Positions 22,720-30,259 of a stretch of 38,273 nt of DNA are shown here, piece after piece (the first letter of the stretch is position 1; each line of letters starts with the position of its first letter). This stretch comes from Clostridia bacterium (lineage in GTDB: Bacteria > Bacillota > Clostridia > Oscillospirales > CAG-272). The stretch is from assembly GCA_017462545.1 (NCBI GenBank), contig JAFTQX010000006.1, positions 1 to 38,273 on the forward strand, in the 5' to 3' direction. Under the pieces are notes generated by a model. That model did not search any database. It had not been told where the DNA came from and saw nothing but the letters and a program-made list of their open reading frames with translations. The position numbers and the translations under genes were made by a program.

Positions 22720-23803
22720 TATGGAAGCACTTTCTTTGATCGTTACACCGCTTTGCGCATGGTACGGGAAGTATGCAAGACCCTTGCCGTGGCGAGAGGG
22801 GAGCGACCCGTATCACATCTGGCTCTCCGAGGTGATGCTGCAGCAAACACGTATTGAGGCGGTAAAGCCTTATTATGCCCGCTTTCTTGCTGCTGCGCCA
22901 ACTGTCTCTGCGCTGGCTGCCTTGCCGGATGACCGTTTGATGAAGCTATGGGAGGGACTGGGCTATTACAGTCGTGCCCGTAATCTGAAGCGTGCGGCGC
23001 AGGCGATTTGTGAGAAGCATGGCGGCGTTTTGCCTGCCGATTATGAAGCCCTGCGGGCGTTGCCCGGCATCGGTGATTACACCGCCGGCGCGATCGCCTC
23101 GATCGCCTTTGGGCTTCCGTATCCCGCTGTAGACGGCAATGTACTGCGCGTGGTGACACGCCTTGTGGGGGATGAAGATGACATTCTGCGGCCCGAGACG
23201 AAAAAACGAATTACAGCCGCGCTTACCGAGGTTTATCGCACCGCTCCCGATCCTGCCGCGCTCACACAAGGGCTGATGGAGCTTGGAGAGGTGGTTTGTA
23301 TGCCGAACCGTGCGCCGCTGTGTGAGGAATGTCCGCTTGCCGCGCTTTGCCGTGCAAGAGCAGAGGGGAGCTGGGATCACATCCCTTACCGTGCCCCCAA
23401 AAAAGGCAGAAAAATCATACGCAAGCTGGTTTTGATGCTGCATGATGAGAATGGCTGCTACGCCATCCGTCGCCGCCCGGAGGACGGGCTGTTGGCCGGC
23501 CTTTGGGAACTGCCGCAGCTTGACCTACCGGATGCTCTTGCGGATGGAGATGATGCCGCGCTTGATGAACTTGCGCGCGATTTTTGCCGCAGGCATGGCT
23601 TGATTGCCGCAGAGAGTGCCGCCGCCCCGGCTGCAAGACATATTTTCACGCATCTTGAATGGCATATGCAGGGGCGTTTCCTCAATGTCAAACAAGAGGA
23701 GACGGTAGACGGTCTGCTTTTTGTCAGCGCTGATGAGCTTGCCTCTACATATGCGCTGCCGACGGCCTTTCGCGCCTATGCACGGGTGATATACGGCAAA
23801 TAG
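22697..23803 (+). CDS. mutY: A/G-specific adenine glycosylase
   Basis: The enzyme removes adenine paired with 8-oxoguanine. Start GTG 22697 is preferred because GGAGG lies six bases upstream inside thrB; the ATG at 22721 is possible but has no ribosome site. The 368-residue product has EVMLQQTRIEAV with the catalytic Glu, the helix-hairpin-helix LPGIGDYTAGAI, VDGNVLRV with the catalytic Asp, and four iron-sulfur cysteines in CMPNRAPLCEECPLAALC (spacing 7-2-5). A Nudix-like C-terminal domain that recognises 8-oxoguanine follows (about 240-368). Its coupling to a threonine gene is probably only positional. It ends in TAG. Confidence 0.96.
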   Translation: MTAPLPCNMEALSLIVTPLCAWYGKYARPLPWREGSDPYHIWLSEVMLQQTRIEAVKPYYARFLAAAPTVSALAALPDDRLMKLWEGLGYYSRARNLKRAAQAICEKHGGVLPADYEALRALPGIGDYTAGAIASIAFGLPYPAVDGNVLRVVTRLVGDEDDILRPETKKRITAALTEVYRTAPDPAALTQGLMELGEVVCMPNRAPLCEECPLAALCRARAEGSWDHIPYRAPKKGRKIIRKLVLMLHDENGCYAIRRRPEDGLLAGLWELPQLDLPDALADGDDAALDELARDFCRRHGLIAAESAAAPAARHIFTHLEWHMQGRFLNVKQEETVDGLLFVSADELASTYALPTAFRAYARVIYGK

Positions 23804-23832
23804 TTGCTAAAACGGCGCATATGGGATATAAT
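23804..23832 (+). promoter_or_regulatory. Promoter of the YtxH-like gene
   Basis: TTGCTA (23804-23809), 17 bases, TATAAT (23827-23832), directly after the mutY stop. The gene is therefore probably transcribed on its own. Confidence 0.7.
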
Positions 23833-23876
23833 AATAATGGATCGTGCAATTTTTATTTTAAAAAGGAGAAACAGAT

Positions 23877-24308
23877 ATGAGTCAACATGGTACGCTTTTT
23901 GGCGTTGTTCTTGGTGCCGCTATTGTTGGCGCTACGCTCATTGTGCGTGACGCGATGGAGGATCCGCAAACGGCAGAGGCTGTTCGTGCCAAGGTCAAGG
24001 GTGGATATGAAAAAATGAAGAGCAAGGTGGGCGAAGGGTATTCCTTTGTTCGTGATAAGGTGCAGGATGGCTACACCGCTGCCCGTGAAAAGGCAAGCGA
24101 GGCAGGGGAGAGCATTCGCTCTGCTGTGGAGAACGCACCTGCTGTGCAGAAGATCAAGAAAAAGGTGAAGGATATCCACCGCGCGGCAGAGCCGGCCGAG
24201 GTGTATTTTGCCGAGGCTGAGGAGGCCGAGGAGGCACGCAAGGGTGAAAACGATGCCGAAACGGTCGTTGAGATCGAGGCAGGCATTCGCGAGCCGCAAG
24301 ACGAATAA
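23877..24308 (+). CDS. YtxH-like small membrane-anchored coiled protein
   Basis: A 143-residue protein with one N-terminal membrane segment (LFGVVLGAAIVGATLIV, about 7-23) followed by a long charged, helical region with repeating Lys/Glu/Ala heptad-like spacing (about 35-110) and a very acidic tail. This matches the YtxH group, whose members are linked to envelope or general stress but have no defined reaction. AAAGGAG precedes the ATG, and the gene has its own promoter. The identification rests on general form rather than on unique motifs. Confidence 0.7.
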   Translation: MSQHGTLFGVVLGAAIVGATLIVRDAMEDPQTAEAVRAKVKGGYEKMKSKVGEGYSFVRDKVQDGYTAAREKASEAGESIRSAVENAPAVQKIKKKVKDIHRAAEPAEVYFAEAEEAEEARKGENDAETVVEIEAGIREPQDE

Positions 24309-24340
24309 CATGGTTATCCCAAAATGACAACCGCGTAAAA

Positions 24341-24380
24341 AAGATAGCCGGTGGGCACAATCGTGCCCACCGGCTATCTT
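24341..24380. terminator. Bidirectional terminator, 18-bp perfect stem
   Basis: Bases 24341-24358 pair exactly with 24363-24380 around AATC. The A-run at 24337-24342 becomes a T-run on the minus strand, so it mainly ends the exonuclease gene, while also closing the YtxH-like gene. Confidence 0.9.
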
Positions 24381-24410
24381 TGCCCCGTGAAGGCCACTTG
24401 TGTGGCGGGG

Positions 24411-25394
24411 TCAGTTCGTCTCGCTGACGGCAGCGTCCTCTGCCGATTTTTTCGGCTTGCGGCGCGGGCGGCGGCGACGGGTAGAGGCTGCCGAATCCTG
24501 CAGCCGCTTGAGGTAGTCCTTTTCACCGGCCTCGTCTGCCGGCTGAATGACATACTTGGCACGGAAGGTGCCATTGAAGTTGCGCAGCATGTGCATTCGC
24601 AGAAACAGCTTTCCATGCTCGGGGCAGGAAAACAGCTGCGTGTACCGCTGGCCTTTGGAGTGGAGAATGGCGTTTTGCGGGGTAAGTGGAGCAGAGCAGA
24701 GCGGGCAAACGGGCGAGGTGACTGCAGCATCACCGAGAACGGCCTCAGGGGTCGGAAAGCCCTTTTCACCGCCGTCGGCATCGCCGATCACACGGGAGAG
24801 CAGATTGTCACCGCGACGCTCGTCATACTGGGCAACACCTGCCGCCACGTCCAGCTTTTGGGCAACCAGTGCCGTAAAGTAGGCGTCGTTGAGCGCGTCA
24901 TGCGCGGGCAGATTTTGCTCAATGCCGAAATGCTCCATTGCGTATTCAAGAGAACGCTGATTTTTGCTGCCGTCGGTCTGGCGATTGAAGATCAGCTGCA
25001 GGTCGTAAACGCGATGCAGCCAAGAGCCATCCAGCCGATGGGCGCGGAGGTTGTCCTCCAGCATCGGAATATCATCCGGTCCCCAGGTCAAAAAGGCAAA
25101 ATCCTCACCACACCAGCGGCGGAAACGCTCAATCGCCTCCGGCAGCGGCGTGCCGTGATCCAGCATGTCCTGGTCAATGCCCGTCAGGCGCATGACATAA
25201 CGCTGAATAACCTTAAAAAATTTGGGCTTTACCGTGATCCGATAACTGCCGATGAGGTTGAGATTCTCATCCAGCTTCACAGCGCCGATCTGAATTACCT
25301 CTCCGCGCAGGCGGCACTCCAGCCGTTTTTGTACGGCCAACGCCTTTTGCGCGTACGCCTGGTTCCACTCGAGATCGAGGGAAATGTAATTCAT
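24411..25394 (-). CDS. DEDDh-type 3'-5' exonuclease with zinc-finger and basic tail
   Basis: The 327-residue product begins NYISLDLEWNQ, giving the first two acidic metal ligands (D7, E9). FLTWGPDDIPMLEDN carries the second motif and LPAHDALNDAYF the third with its His and Asp, so it is an active-looking DnaQ-fold nuclease of the KapD/ERI-1-like group. About residues 227-265 hold CPLC and later CPEHG, a possible zinc site. The end is strongly basic (RRRRPRRKPKK), suited to nucleic acid binding. It could process RNA or DNA ends; the substrate cannot be told. It has its own promoter and terminator, so it is a single-gene unit. Confidence 0.85.
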   Translation of the reverse strand: MNYISLDLEWNQAYAQKALAVQKRLECRLRGEVIQIGAVKLDENLNLIGSYRITVKPKFFKVIQRYVMRLTGIDQDMLDHGTPLPEAIERFRRWCGEDFAFLTWGPDDIPMLEDNLRAHRLDGSWLHRVYDLQLIFNRQTDGSKNQRSLEYAMEHFGIEQNLPAHDALNDAYFTALVAQKLDVAAGVAQYDERRGDNLLSRVIGDADGGEKGFPTPEAVLGDAAVTSPVCPLCSAPLTPQNAILHSKGQRYTQLFSCPEHGKLFLRMHMLRNFNGTFRAKYVIQPADEAGEKDYLKRLQDSAASTRRRRPRRKPKKSAEDAAVSETN

Positions 25395-25435
25395 GACTTT
25401 GCTTCTTTCGTCTTGTTTTGTGCAAGCACTTTTCT

Positions 25436-25464
25436 ATTGTACCATTTTTCTTGTCGATATGCAA
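25436..25464 (-). promoter_or_regulatory. Promoter of the exonuclease gene
   Basis: On the minus strand TTGCAT (25464-25459), 17 bases, TACAAT (25441-25436) with a TGG just before, an extended -10 form. Confidence 0.65.
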
Positions 25465-25490
25465 GCCTTTTTTGAAAAAATGTCAATTGT

Positions 25491-26399
25491 TCAATCCTTG
25501 CCGTACTTGTTCAGCAGGTTGCGCATGATCTTGATGGCAAAGGCGGCCTCCTCTGCTGCCAGCTCGTCACCGAAGTGGCGGGGCGAAAGCTCCAGGTTGT
25601 AGTAGCCTTGATAGCCGATCTCGTCCAGCGCCTCGATAATATCCTTCCAATCGGCTGTTCCTGCCATTGGCATCAGGTGCTGATCGGCCTTGCCGTTGTT
25701 GTCGTGGATATGCAGAACCGAGATGCGGCTGCCCATGCGGCGGATGGTCTCGCCTACGGAAAGGTTGCCGGCAAACTGGGTGGCGTTGTGCGTGTGACCG
25801 GTATCCACGCATACGGTCAGGTATTTTCCAAGCTCCGGGTGAGAGGCCAGGCGGTCATAGGCCTCTATAAATTCAGGAATCAAGCCAAAAAACTCGCAGG
25901 TCTTGGTCGTGCCGCAAATGCCGTAGGTCTCGGTGGCAATTTTGATGTCCTGCTCCTTGGCAAAGGGCAGAACGGCCAGATACAGCTCGTCATTTTTGGC
26001 GTGCATCAGCGAGGCGGTTGCGTCTGCGCCGAAAACAGAGTTGGAATTGGTATGAATGACGCACACCGGCGCGCCGAGTGCACGCGTGGCAATGCAGTCA
26101 AGCCGCGCATTCTCGATCAGGGCAGCGTCCTGCTCCGGGTCGTTGACAAGCCCCGTGATCCGCCCATGTGTCTGTACAATGGCAATGCCCAGCTCCTTTG
26201 CATATTCTCGCAGGGCGGTGAAGTGGGCAATGACTGCCGCCTCCCCTTTGGCATAAACGCTGGATGCGCGGCGGTAATCATGGTCATCACAAAGGGTAAA
26301 GTCTACGCCGTCTGCCCCTAGCTCCTTTGCCAGATGCAGCGCCTCTCTATCGCCAAGACGGCTTTGAAAAAAACCGGTGGTAATGCTGATCTTTTTCAT
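25491..26399 (-). CDS. Sugar phosphate isomerase/epimerase-like TIM-barrel protein
   Basis: The start at 26399 (GTGAGGTAATT before the ATG) is chosen over the longer frame. The 302-residue product belongs to the xylose-isomerase-like TIM barrel (AP endonuclease 2) family: KELGADGVDFTLCDDHDY near the start, VQTHGRITG, VCIHTNSN, ATETYGICGTTK, CVDTGHTHNATQF with metal-type His/Asp, and ISVLHIHDNNGKADQHLMPM, then YYNLELSP. These residues fit a metal-dependent isomerase or epimerase on sugars or inositols; the substrate is not known. It is transcribed alone from a promoter that mirrors the glnN promoter. Confidence 0.85.
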   Translation of the reverse strand: MKKISITTGFFQSRLGDREALHLAKELGADGVDFTLCDDHDYRRASSVYAKGEAAVIAHFTALREYAKELGIAIVQTHGRITGLVNDPEQDAALIENARLDCIATRALGAPVCVIHTNSNSVFGADATASLMHAKNDELYLAVLPFAKEQDIKIATETYGICGTTKTCEFFGLIPEFIEAYDRLASHPELGKYLTVCVDTGHTHNATQFAGNLSVGETIRRMGSRISVLHIHDNNGKADQHLMPMAGTADWKDIIEALDEIGYQGYYNLELSPRHFGDELAAEEAAFAIKIMRNLLNKYGKD

Positions 26400-26423
26400 A
26401 ATTACCTCACTATTTTTTCTTTT

Positions 26424-26452
26424 ATTGTATATCTGCTTTTCCTTTTTGTCAA
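26424..26452 (-). promoter_or_regulatory. Promoter of the TIM-barrel gene
   Basis: On the minus strand TTGACA (26452-26447), 17 bases, TACAAT (26429-26424). The -35 lies in CCTTTTTGTCAAG (26441-26453), whose exact reverse complement contains the glnN -35. Confidence 0.8.
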
Positions 26453-26480
26453 GATGCGGGAAGGTTTTTACCGTCGCCCC

Positions 26481-26509
26481 TTGACAAAAAGGGGGAAAAG
26501 ACATATAAT
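26481..26509 (+). promoter_or_regulatory. Consensus promoter of glnN
   Basis: TTGACA (26481-26486), 17 bases, TATAAT (26504-26509): a full sigma-A consensus. The -35 is within CTTGACAAAAAGG (26480-26492), the mirror copy of the element at 26441-26453. Confidence 0.9.
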
Positions 26510-26545
26510 ATTCTTATTATAGATGAAGAAACAAGGAGAGCATAT

Positions 26546-28639
26546 ATGGAAATGGCAAGTCGGATCCCTGAGCTGTTTGGGTGTATGGTGTTCGGTGATC
26601 GGGAAATGAAGGCCCGTTTGCCGGAGGAGATCTATACCGCCCTGCGGCGTACCATCCGTCGCGGCGCACCCCTGAATTTGGATATCGCCAACCCCGTAGC
26701 CGAGGCCATGAAAAATTGGGCACTGGAGCTGGGGGCAACACACTTTACCCATTGGTTTCAGCCGCTGACCGGTATTACCGCCGAAAAGCACGATAGCTTT
26801 ATTGAGCCGGCCGAGGACGGACAGGTTATGATGAAGTTTTCGGGTAAGTCGCTTGTGCGCGGCGAGCCGGATGCCTCCTCCTTCCCCAACGGTGGTCTGC
26901 GTGCGACCTTTGAGGCACGCGGCTATACCGCCTGGGACCCCACCTCACCCGCCTTTGTGCGTGATAGCACGCTGTATATCCCTACCGCCTTCTGCTCCTT
27001 CAGTGGTGAGGCGCTGGATGCCAAAACCCCCCTTCTGCGCTCGATGGAGTGCTTGCGCAATTCGGCGCGACGCCTCATGTCCCTCTTTGGTAAAACGAGC
27101 ATCGGCACCATCAATCCCACCGTGGGCGCGGAGCAGGAGTATTTTCTCATTCCGCAGGAGCTGTATGATGAGCGTCTTGATCTGCGCATGTGCGACCGCA
27201 CGCTGTTTGGTGCGCCGCCCCCGCGCAGTCAGGAGATATCCGATCACTATTTCGGTGCGATCAAGCCCCGTGTCAAGGCCTTTATGGACGAGCTGGACCT
27301 GGAGCTTTGGAAGCTGGGCGTGACTGCCAAGACCGAGCATAACGAGGCAGCCCCCTGCCAGCATGAGCTGGCACCCATCTTCTGCACCACCAACATCGCC
27401 TGCGACCATAACCAGCTGACAATGGAGATGATGAAGCGCGTGGCAAAGAAGCACGGCATGGTCTGCATTCTGCATGAAAAGCCTTTTTGCTGTGTCACGG
27501 GCTCGGGTAAGCATAACAACTGGTCGATTTCCACCTCGCACGGCATCAACCTGCTTGAGCCGGGTGATTCGCCTGCTGATAACGCGCAGTTCTTACTCTT
27601 CTTGACTGCTGTGATCGCTGCGGTGGATGAATATGCCGATCTTCTGCGTATCTCGGTTGCCAACGCGGCAAACGACTACCGCCTTGGCGCGAATGAAGCA
27701 CCGCCCGCTATTCTTTCGATGTTCCTTGGCGACGAGCTGACCGAGATCCTGGAATGCCTTTCCGAGGGCAAGGCGTATGACCGGCACGAAAATGGCCGCT
27801 TGGATATCGGTGTCGAGGTGCTGCCCAAGTTCCCGAAGGATAATACCGACCGCAACCGCACCTCTCCCTTTGCCTTTACGGGTAACAAGTTTGAGTTCCG
27901 TATGCAGGGCTCCAGCTGCTCGATTGCCGATGCCAACGTGGTGCTCAATACGATCGTTGCTGAAATCCTCGACCGCTTCTCTGATCGTTTGGAGGCGGCT
28001 GACGATTTCAACGGTGAGGTCAAGGCCATCGCGCAAGAGACCTATCGCGCCCACAAGCGCATCGTCTTTAATGGCAACGGCTATTCAGAGGAGTGGCGTG
28101 AGGAGGCTGCCCGCCGTGGCCTGCACAATTATGCCACCGCGGCAGAGGCGATTCCGCATCTGCGTGATGCCGCCAACGTTGCCCTCTTTGAAAAGCACGG
28201 GATCTACACCGCAGCCGAGCTGCAGTCTCGCTGTGATATCATGCTGGATGCCGTTTCCAACAGCGTGGGGGTTGAGGCCAATACCATGCTGGAAATGACG
28301 CATAAGGATATCCTGCCTGCGGTGATCGCCTATACCTCGCACATAGCAGATGGTCTGCTGAAAAAGCAGAGCCTGGGTCTTGCTTCTGCAGCAGAAAATG
28401 AGCTGGTCAAATCGCTCTCCGGCCTGACCGATCGTATTGCCTCGGCCGCCGAGACGCTGAAGCGTACCGTCAAGAAGGCTGCTGCCAATGAGAATCACGC
28501 TGACCGCGCACAGGCCTACAGCCGCGATGTGCGCGCTGCCATGGCCAAGCTGCGTGCCGCTGTAGATGAGGCTGAGATGAAGGTAGGCCGTGAATGGTGG
28601 CCGTATCCCTCTTATACCGATATTCTGTTTTACAAATAA
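26546..28639 (+). CDS. glnN: Glutamine synthetase type III
   Basis: The 697-residue product makes glutamine from glutamate, ammonia and ATP. Length and motifs are those of the GSIII class: THWFQPLTG, FEARGYTAWDPTSPAF, NPTVGAEQEYFLIP, KTEHNEAAPCQHELAPIF, the ATP-site GSGKHNNWSIST, GANEAPPAILSMFLGDEL and the glutamate-site DRNRTSPFAFTGNKFEFR. GSIII forms double-ring dodecamers and is common in gut anaerobes. AAGGAG precedes the ATG, and the promoter is full consensus, so expression is probably high. No second nitrogen gene is adjacent. Confidence 0.97.
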   Translation: MEMASRIPELFGCMVFGDREMKARLPEEIYTALRRTIRRGAPLNLDIANPVAEAMKNWALELGATHFTHWFQPLTGITAEKHDSFIEPAEDGQVMMKFSGKSLVRGEPDASSFPNGGLRATFEARGYTAWDPTSPAFVRDSTLYIPTAFCSFSGEALDAKTPLLRSMECLRNSARRLMSLFGKTSIGTINPTVGAEQEYFLIPQELYDERLDLRMCDRTLFGAPPPRSQEISDHYFGAIKPRVKAFMDELDLELWKLGVTAKTEHNEAAPCQHELAPIFCTTNIACDHNQLTMEMMKRVAKKHGMVCILHEKPFCCVTGSGKHNNWSISTSHGINLLEPGDSPADNAQFLLFLTAVIAAVDEYADLLRISVANAANDYRLGANEAPPAILSMFLGDELTEILECLSEGKAYDRHENGRLDIGVEVLPKFPKDNTDRNRTSPFAFTGNKFEFRMQGSSCSIADANVVLNTIVAEILDRFSDRLEAADDFNGEVKAIAQETYRAHKRIVFNGNGYSEEWREEAARRGLHNYATAAEAIPHLRDAANVALFEKHGIYTAAELQSRCDIMLDAVSNSVGVEANTMLEMTHKDILPAVIAYTSHIADGLLKKQSLGLASAAENELVKSLSGLTDRIASAAETLKRTVKKAAANENHADRAQAYSRDVRAAMAKLRAAVDEAEMKVGREWWPYPSYTDILFYK

Positions 28640-28692
28640 AGAGGCTGTCTCATGAAAATGCAGCATGCACATGCTTTTTTGCGTAGCAAAAA

Positions 28693-28724
28693 GGGCGAGA
28701 AATGTTTTTCTCGCCCGCATTTTT
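28693..28724 (+). terminator. Intrinsic terminator after glnN
   Basis: GGGCGAGAAA (28693-28702) pairs with TTTCTCGCCC (28707-28716) around TGTT, followed by GCATTTTTAT. A smaller hairpin AGCATG/CATGCT with a TTTTTT run stands just before it (about 28667-28682). Confidence 0.85.
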
Positions 28725-28902
28725 ATATGTTGCAAGGGGCTCGGCGGATTTTGAGCAGAAATCTTCGTTTTTCGCCCGATAATCGTATTAACATGCGATG
28801 AGGGCGAAAAAACGGAGATAGTAAACAAAAATCAAATAAAAAAGGAGAAAACCGCAGGTTTTCTACCTTGGCACGATGCGGAACGGATATTCTCTTTGAT
28901 AG
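28725..28902. other. Structured non-coding spacer downstream of glnN
   Basis: No gene is recognised here. The DNA can form a long hairpin (28761-28777 with 28802-28819, about 17 bp with one bulge and one G-T pair) and a shorter one (AGAAAACC 28846-28853 with GGTTTTCT 28857-28864). AAAGGAG at about 28841-28847 resembles a ribosome site but no supported start follows. It might encode a small RNA or be the remnant of a mobile element. Confidence 0.4.
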
Positions 28903-28943
28903 AAAAGAGAAAGCGGGAAGAAATTCTTCCCACTTTCTTTTTT
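28903..28943 (-). terminator. Terminator of the Crp/Fnr-membrane protein operon
   Basis: Bases 28903-28920 pair with 28926-28943 (one C-A mismatch, one G-T pair) around AAATT, with A-rich and T-rich outer arms that can act in both directions. It lies 31 bases past the stop of the leftward membrane-protein gene. Confidence 0.75.
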
Positions 28944-28974
28944 GTTTACGGTTATGCCGAAATGCGACAGCTCA

Positions 28975-29493
28975 TTACTCTGTTTTTTCTGCCTGCATGA
29001 GGGGCAGGGTGCATTGCGGGCAGGCGTCATGGGCGTTTGCGGGGAAGTTGTGGCCGCAGAGCGGGCAAACGTACCGTTTGCTGCGGCGGTTGAGCAGAAG
29101 GGGGGCAGCAAGAGCCTTCGCGTAATAGATGCGGTCGCCTACCTGAAACAGCTCTGCAAGGCTTCTGTTTTCAAAAATGACCTCGCGCAGGACACCATGA
29201 TCCTGTTCGACACGCAGAACGAGATGATCGTCTTGGTTGCGCTCCATCTCGCGGATGATCCCCTCAAGCGGGCGAGAGAATGCCCCCTGCAGCGCAAGGC
29301 GCTCCGGCATGCGGTACAAGAGAAAGAGCCAAGCTGCCTCGGCAAACAAAAAGATGATAAGTACCGTGGTAGAATAGGCGGTAATCAGCCATGCGACCAA
29401 GAATGCCTCTACGAGAAAAAGCAAGGCGTAGATCAGAATGGCGGTGCGCTTCTTGGCGGCAAGATAGGCTTGCAGAAGAGAAAATTGTTCCAT
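28975..29493 (-). CDS. Two-helix membrane protein with C-terminal zinc ribbon
   Basis: A 172-residue product. Two membrane segments (about 18-37 and 42-61) are followed by a soluble region with beta-type pattern (LVLRVEQDHGVLREVIFENRSL) and a C-terminal zinc ribbon: CPLC near 142-145 and CPQC near 158-161. No family with known function is recognised. It follows the Crp/Fnr gene by 18 bases, so the two form one operon; the ribbon could sense metal or redox state or bind a partner, but that is speculation. Confidence 0.75.
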   Translation of the reverse strand: MEQFSLLQAYLAAKKRTAILIYALLFLVEAFLVAWLITAYSTTVLIIFLFAEAAWLFLLYRMPERLALQGAFSRPLEGIIREMERNQDDHLVLRVEQDHGVLREVIFENRSLAELFQVGDRIYYAKALAAPLLLNRRSKRYVCPLCGHNFPANAHDACPQCTLPLMQAEKTE

Positions 29494-29511
29494 CTTTGTC
29501 GTGAAACTCCT

Positions 29512-30171
29512 TTATAGTAGGGTAAATCGATTCTTTTGGCTGACCAGCACGCCTTCCTTTTGCAGCTTGCTGATTTCGGCCGAAAGACCGCTGCGGTCAA
29601 CCTCTAAATAATCGGCCAGATCCTGCCGGTCGAATGGAATGGTGAATTCATTGCTCTCGGCCTTTTTTGCCTGTAGCGCCAGGTAGGTGAGCAGCTTCTC
29701 ACGCGTGGTGCGCTTGGCGGTAACCTCAATGCGCTGCAAAAATTGGATGGTCTTGGAGGCCAGATCCTTCATTAAATTATAGATCAACTGCTGGTGAAAG
29801 CCGCAATGATTTTCACAGGTGTGCAGAATGTGGTCACAATCGATCAGCATGATCTCGCTCGGCTCCATGGCCACAGCCGTGATCGGCAAGGCACGTACCT
29901 CGGCGCAGGCAAATGCCTCGGCAAAGACCTCGCCTCTTCCTGCCTCGGTGAGAATGCTGCGGTTGCCGTAGTAGTCGATCTGTACGATCTGCACCGAGCC
30001 GGAGAGAACAATGCCAACATGCTTGGCAGGTGAGCCCTCGGCAAAAACGGTGTACTTTTTATCAAAGCTTACCACCCTTGCTCCAAGGCAATGCAGTATG
30101 GTTAGGAGGTTTTCGTCTGCGATCTGCGAAAAGAGCGGACATTTTTTCAAAATTTCCAAATATTTTTTCAA
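29512..30171 (-). CDS. Crp/Fnr-family transcriptional regulator
   Basis: The 219-residue product has a cyclic-nucleotide-binding-type beta-roll (about 20-125, with GSPAKHVGIVLSGSVQIVQIDYYGNRSIL), a long dimer helix, and a winged helix-turn-helix (about 150-219, REKLLTYLALQ and DRQDLADYLEVDRSGLSAEI). It lacks the N-terminal cysteine cluster of E. coli FNR but has three cysteines in CDHILHTCENHC at about 113-124, which could hold a cofactor or act as redox switch. Divergent from D-LDH and the oxygen-defence genes, it is the natural candidate to control them. Palindromes in the shared 88-base spacer fit autoregulation. Confidence 0.92.
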   Translation of the reverse strand: MKKYLEILKKCPLFSQIADENLLTILHCLGARVVSFDKKYTVFAEGSPAKHVGIVLSGSVQIVQIDYYGNRSILTEAGRGEVFAEAFACAEVRALPITAVAMEPSEIMLIDCDHILHTCENHCGFHQQLIYNLMKDLASKTIQFLQRIEVTAKRTTREKLLTYLALQAKKAESNEFTIPFDRQDLADYLEVDRSGLSAEISKLQKEGVLVSQKNRFTLL

Positions 30172-30184
30172 TTTTTTCTCCGTT

Positions 30185-30202
30185 TTGTTGAAAATTCAAC
30201 AG
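30185..30202. promoter_or_regulatory. Rex-like or Crp/Fnr palindromic operator
   Basis: TTGTTGA-AAAT-TCAACAG has perfect 7-2-7 symmetry in its core (30186-30201). It resembles the Rex consensus TTGTTAA-N4-TTAACAA in layout, and Rex is known to control lactate dehydrogenase genes by the NADH/NAD ratio. It covers the proposed -35 of the D-LDH gene and lies just past the start of the regulator transcript. The neighbouring Crp/Fnr protein is the other candidate binder. Confidence 0.5.
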
Positions 30203-30223
30203 AATTGTTGCTCATATTATACT
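30195..30223 (+). promoter_or_regulatory. Probable promoter of the D-LDH and oxygen-defence genes
   Basis: TTCAAC (30195-30200), 17 bases, TATACT (30218-30223). The weak -35 lies within the palindrome, as expected for a regulated promoter. A second palindrome, ATACTA-CAA-TAGTAT (30219-30233), spans the -10. Confidence 0.45.
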
Positions 30224-30244
30224 ACAATAGTATCAGAAAAGCAA
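30216..30244 (-). promoter_or_regulatory. Promoter of the Crp/Fnr operon
   Basis: On the minus strand TTGCTT (30244-30239), 17 bases, TATAAT (30221-30216). The start would be near 30209, so the palindrome at 30185-30202 would lie at about +8 to +25, a place suited to repression. Confidence 0.7.
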
Positions 30245-30259
30245 GGAGGTTTTTGAAAA

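Noticed and set aside
28640-28665. GAGGCTGTCTCATGAAAATG as an insertion-sequence end
   Set aside because: It resembles some IS1182-type ends, but no transposase, matching opposite end or target duplication was found nearby.
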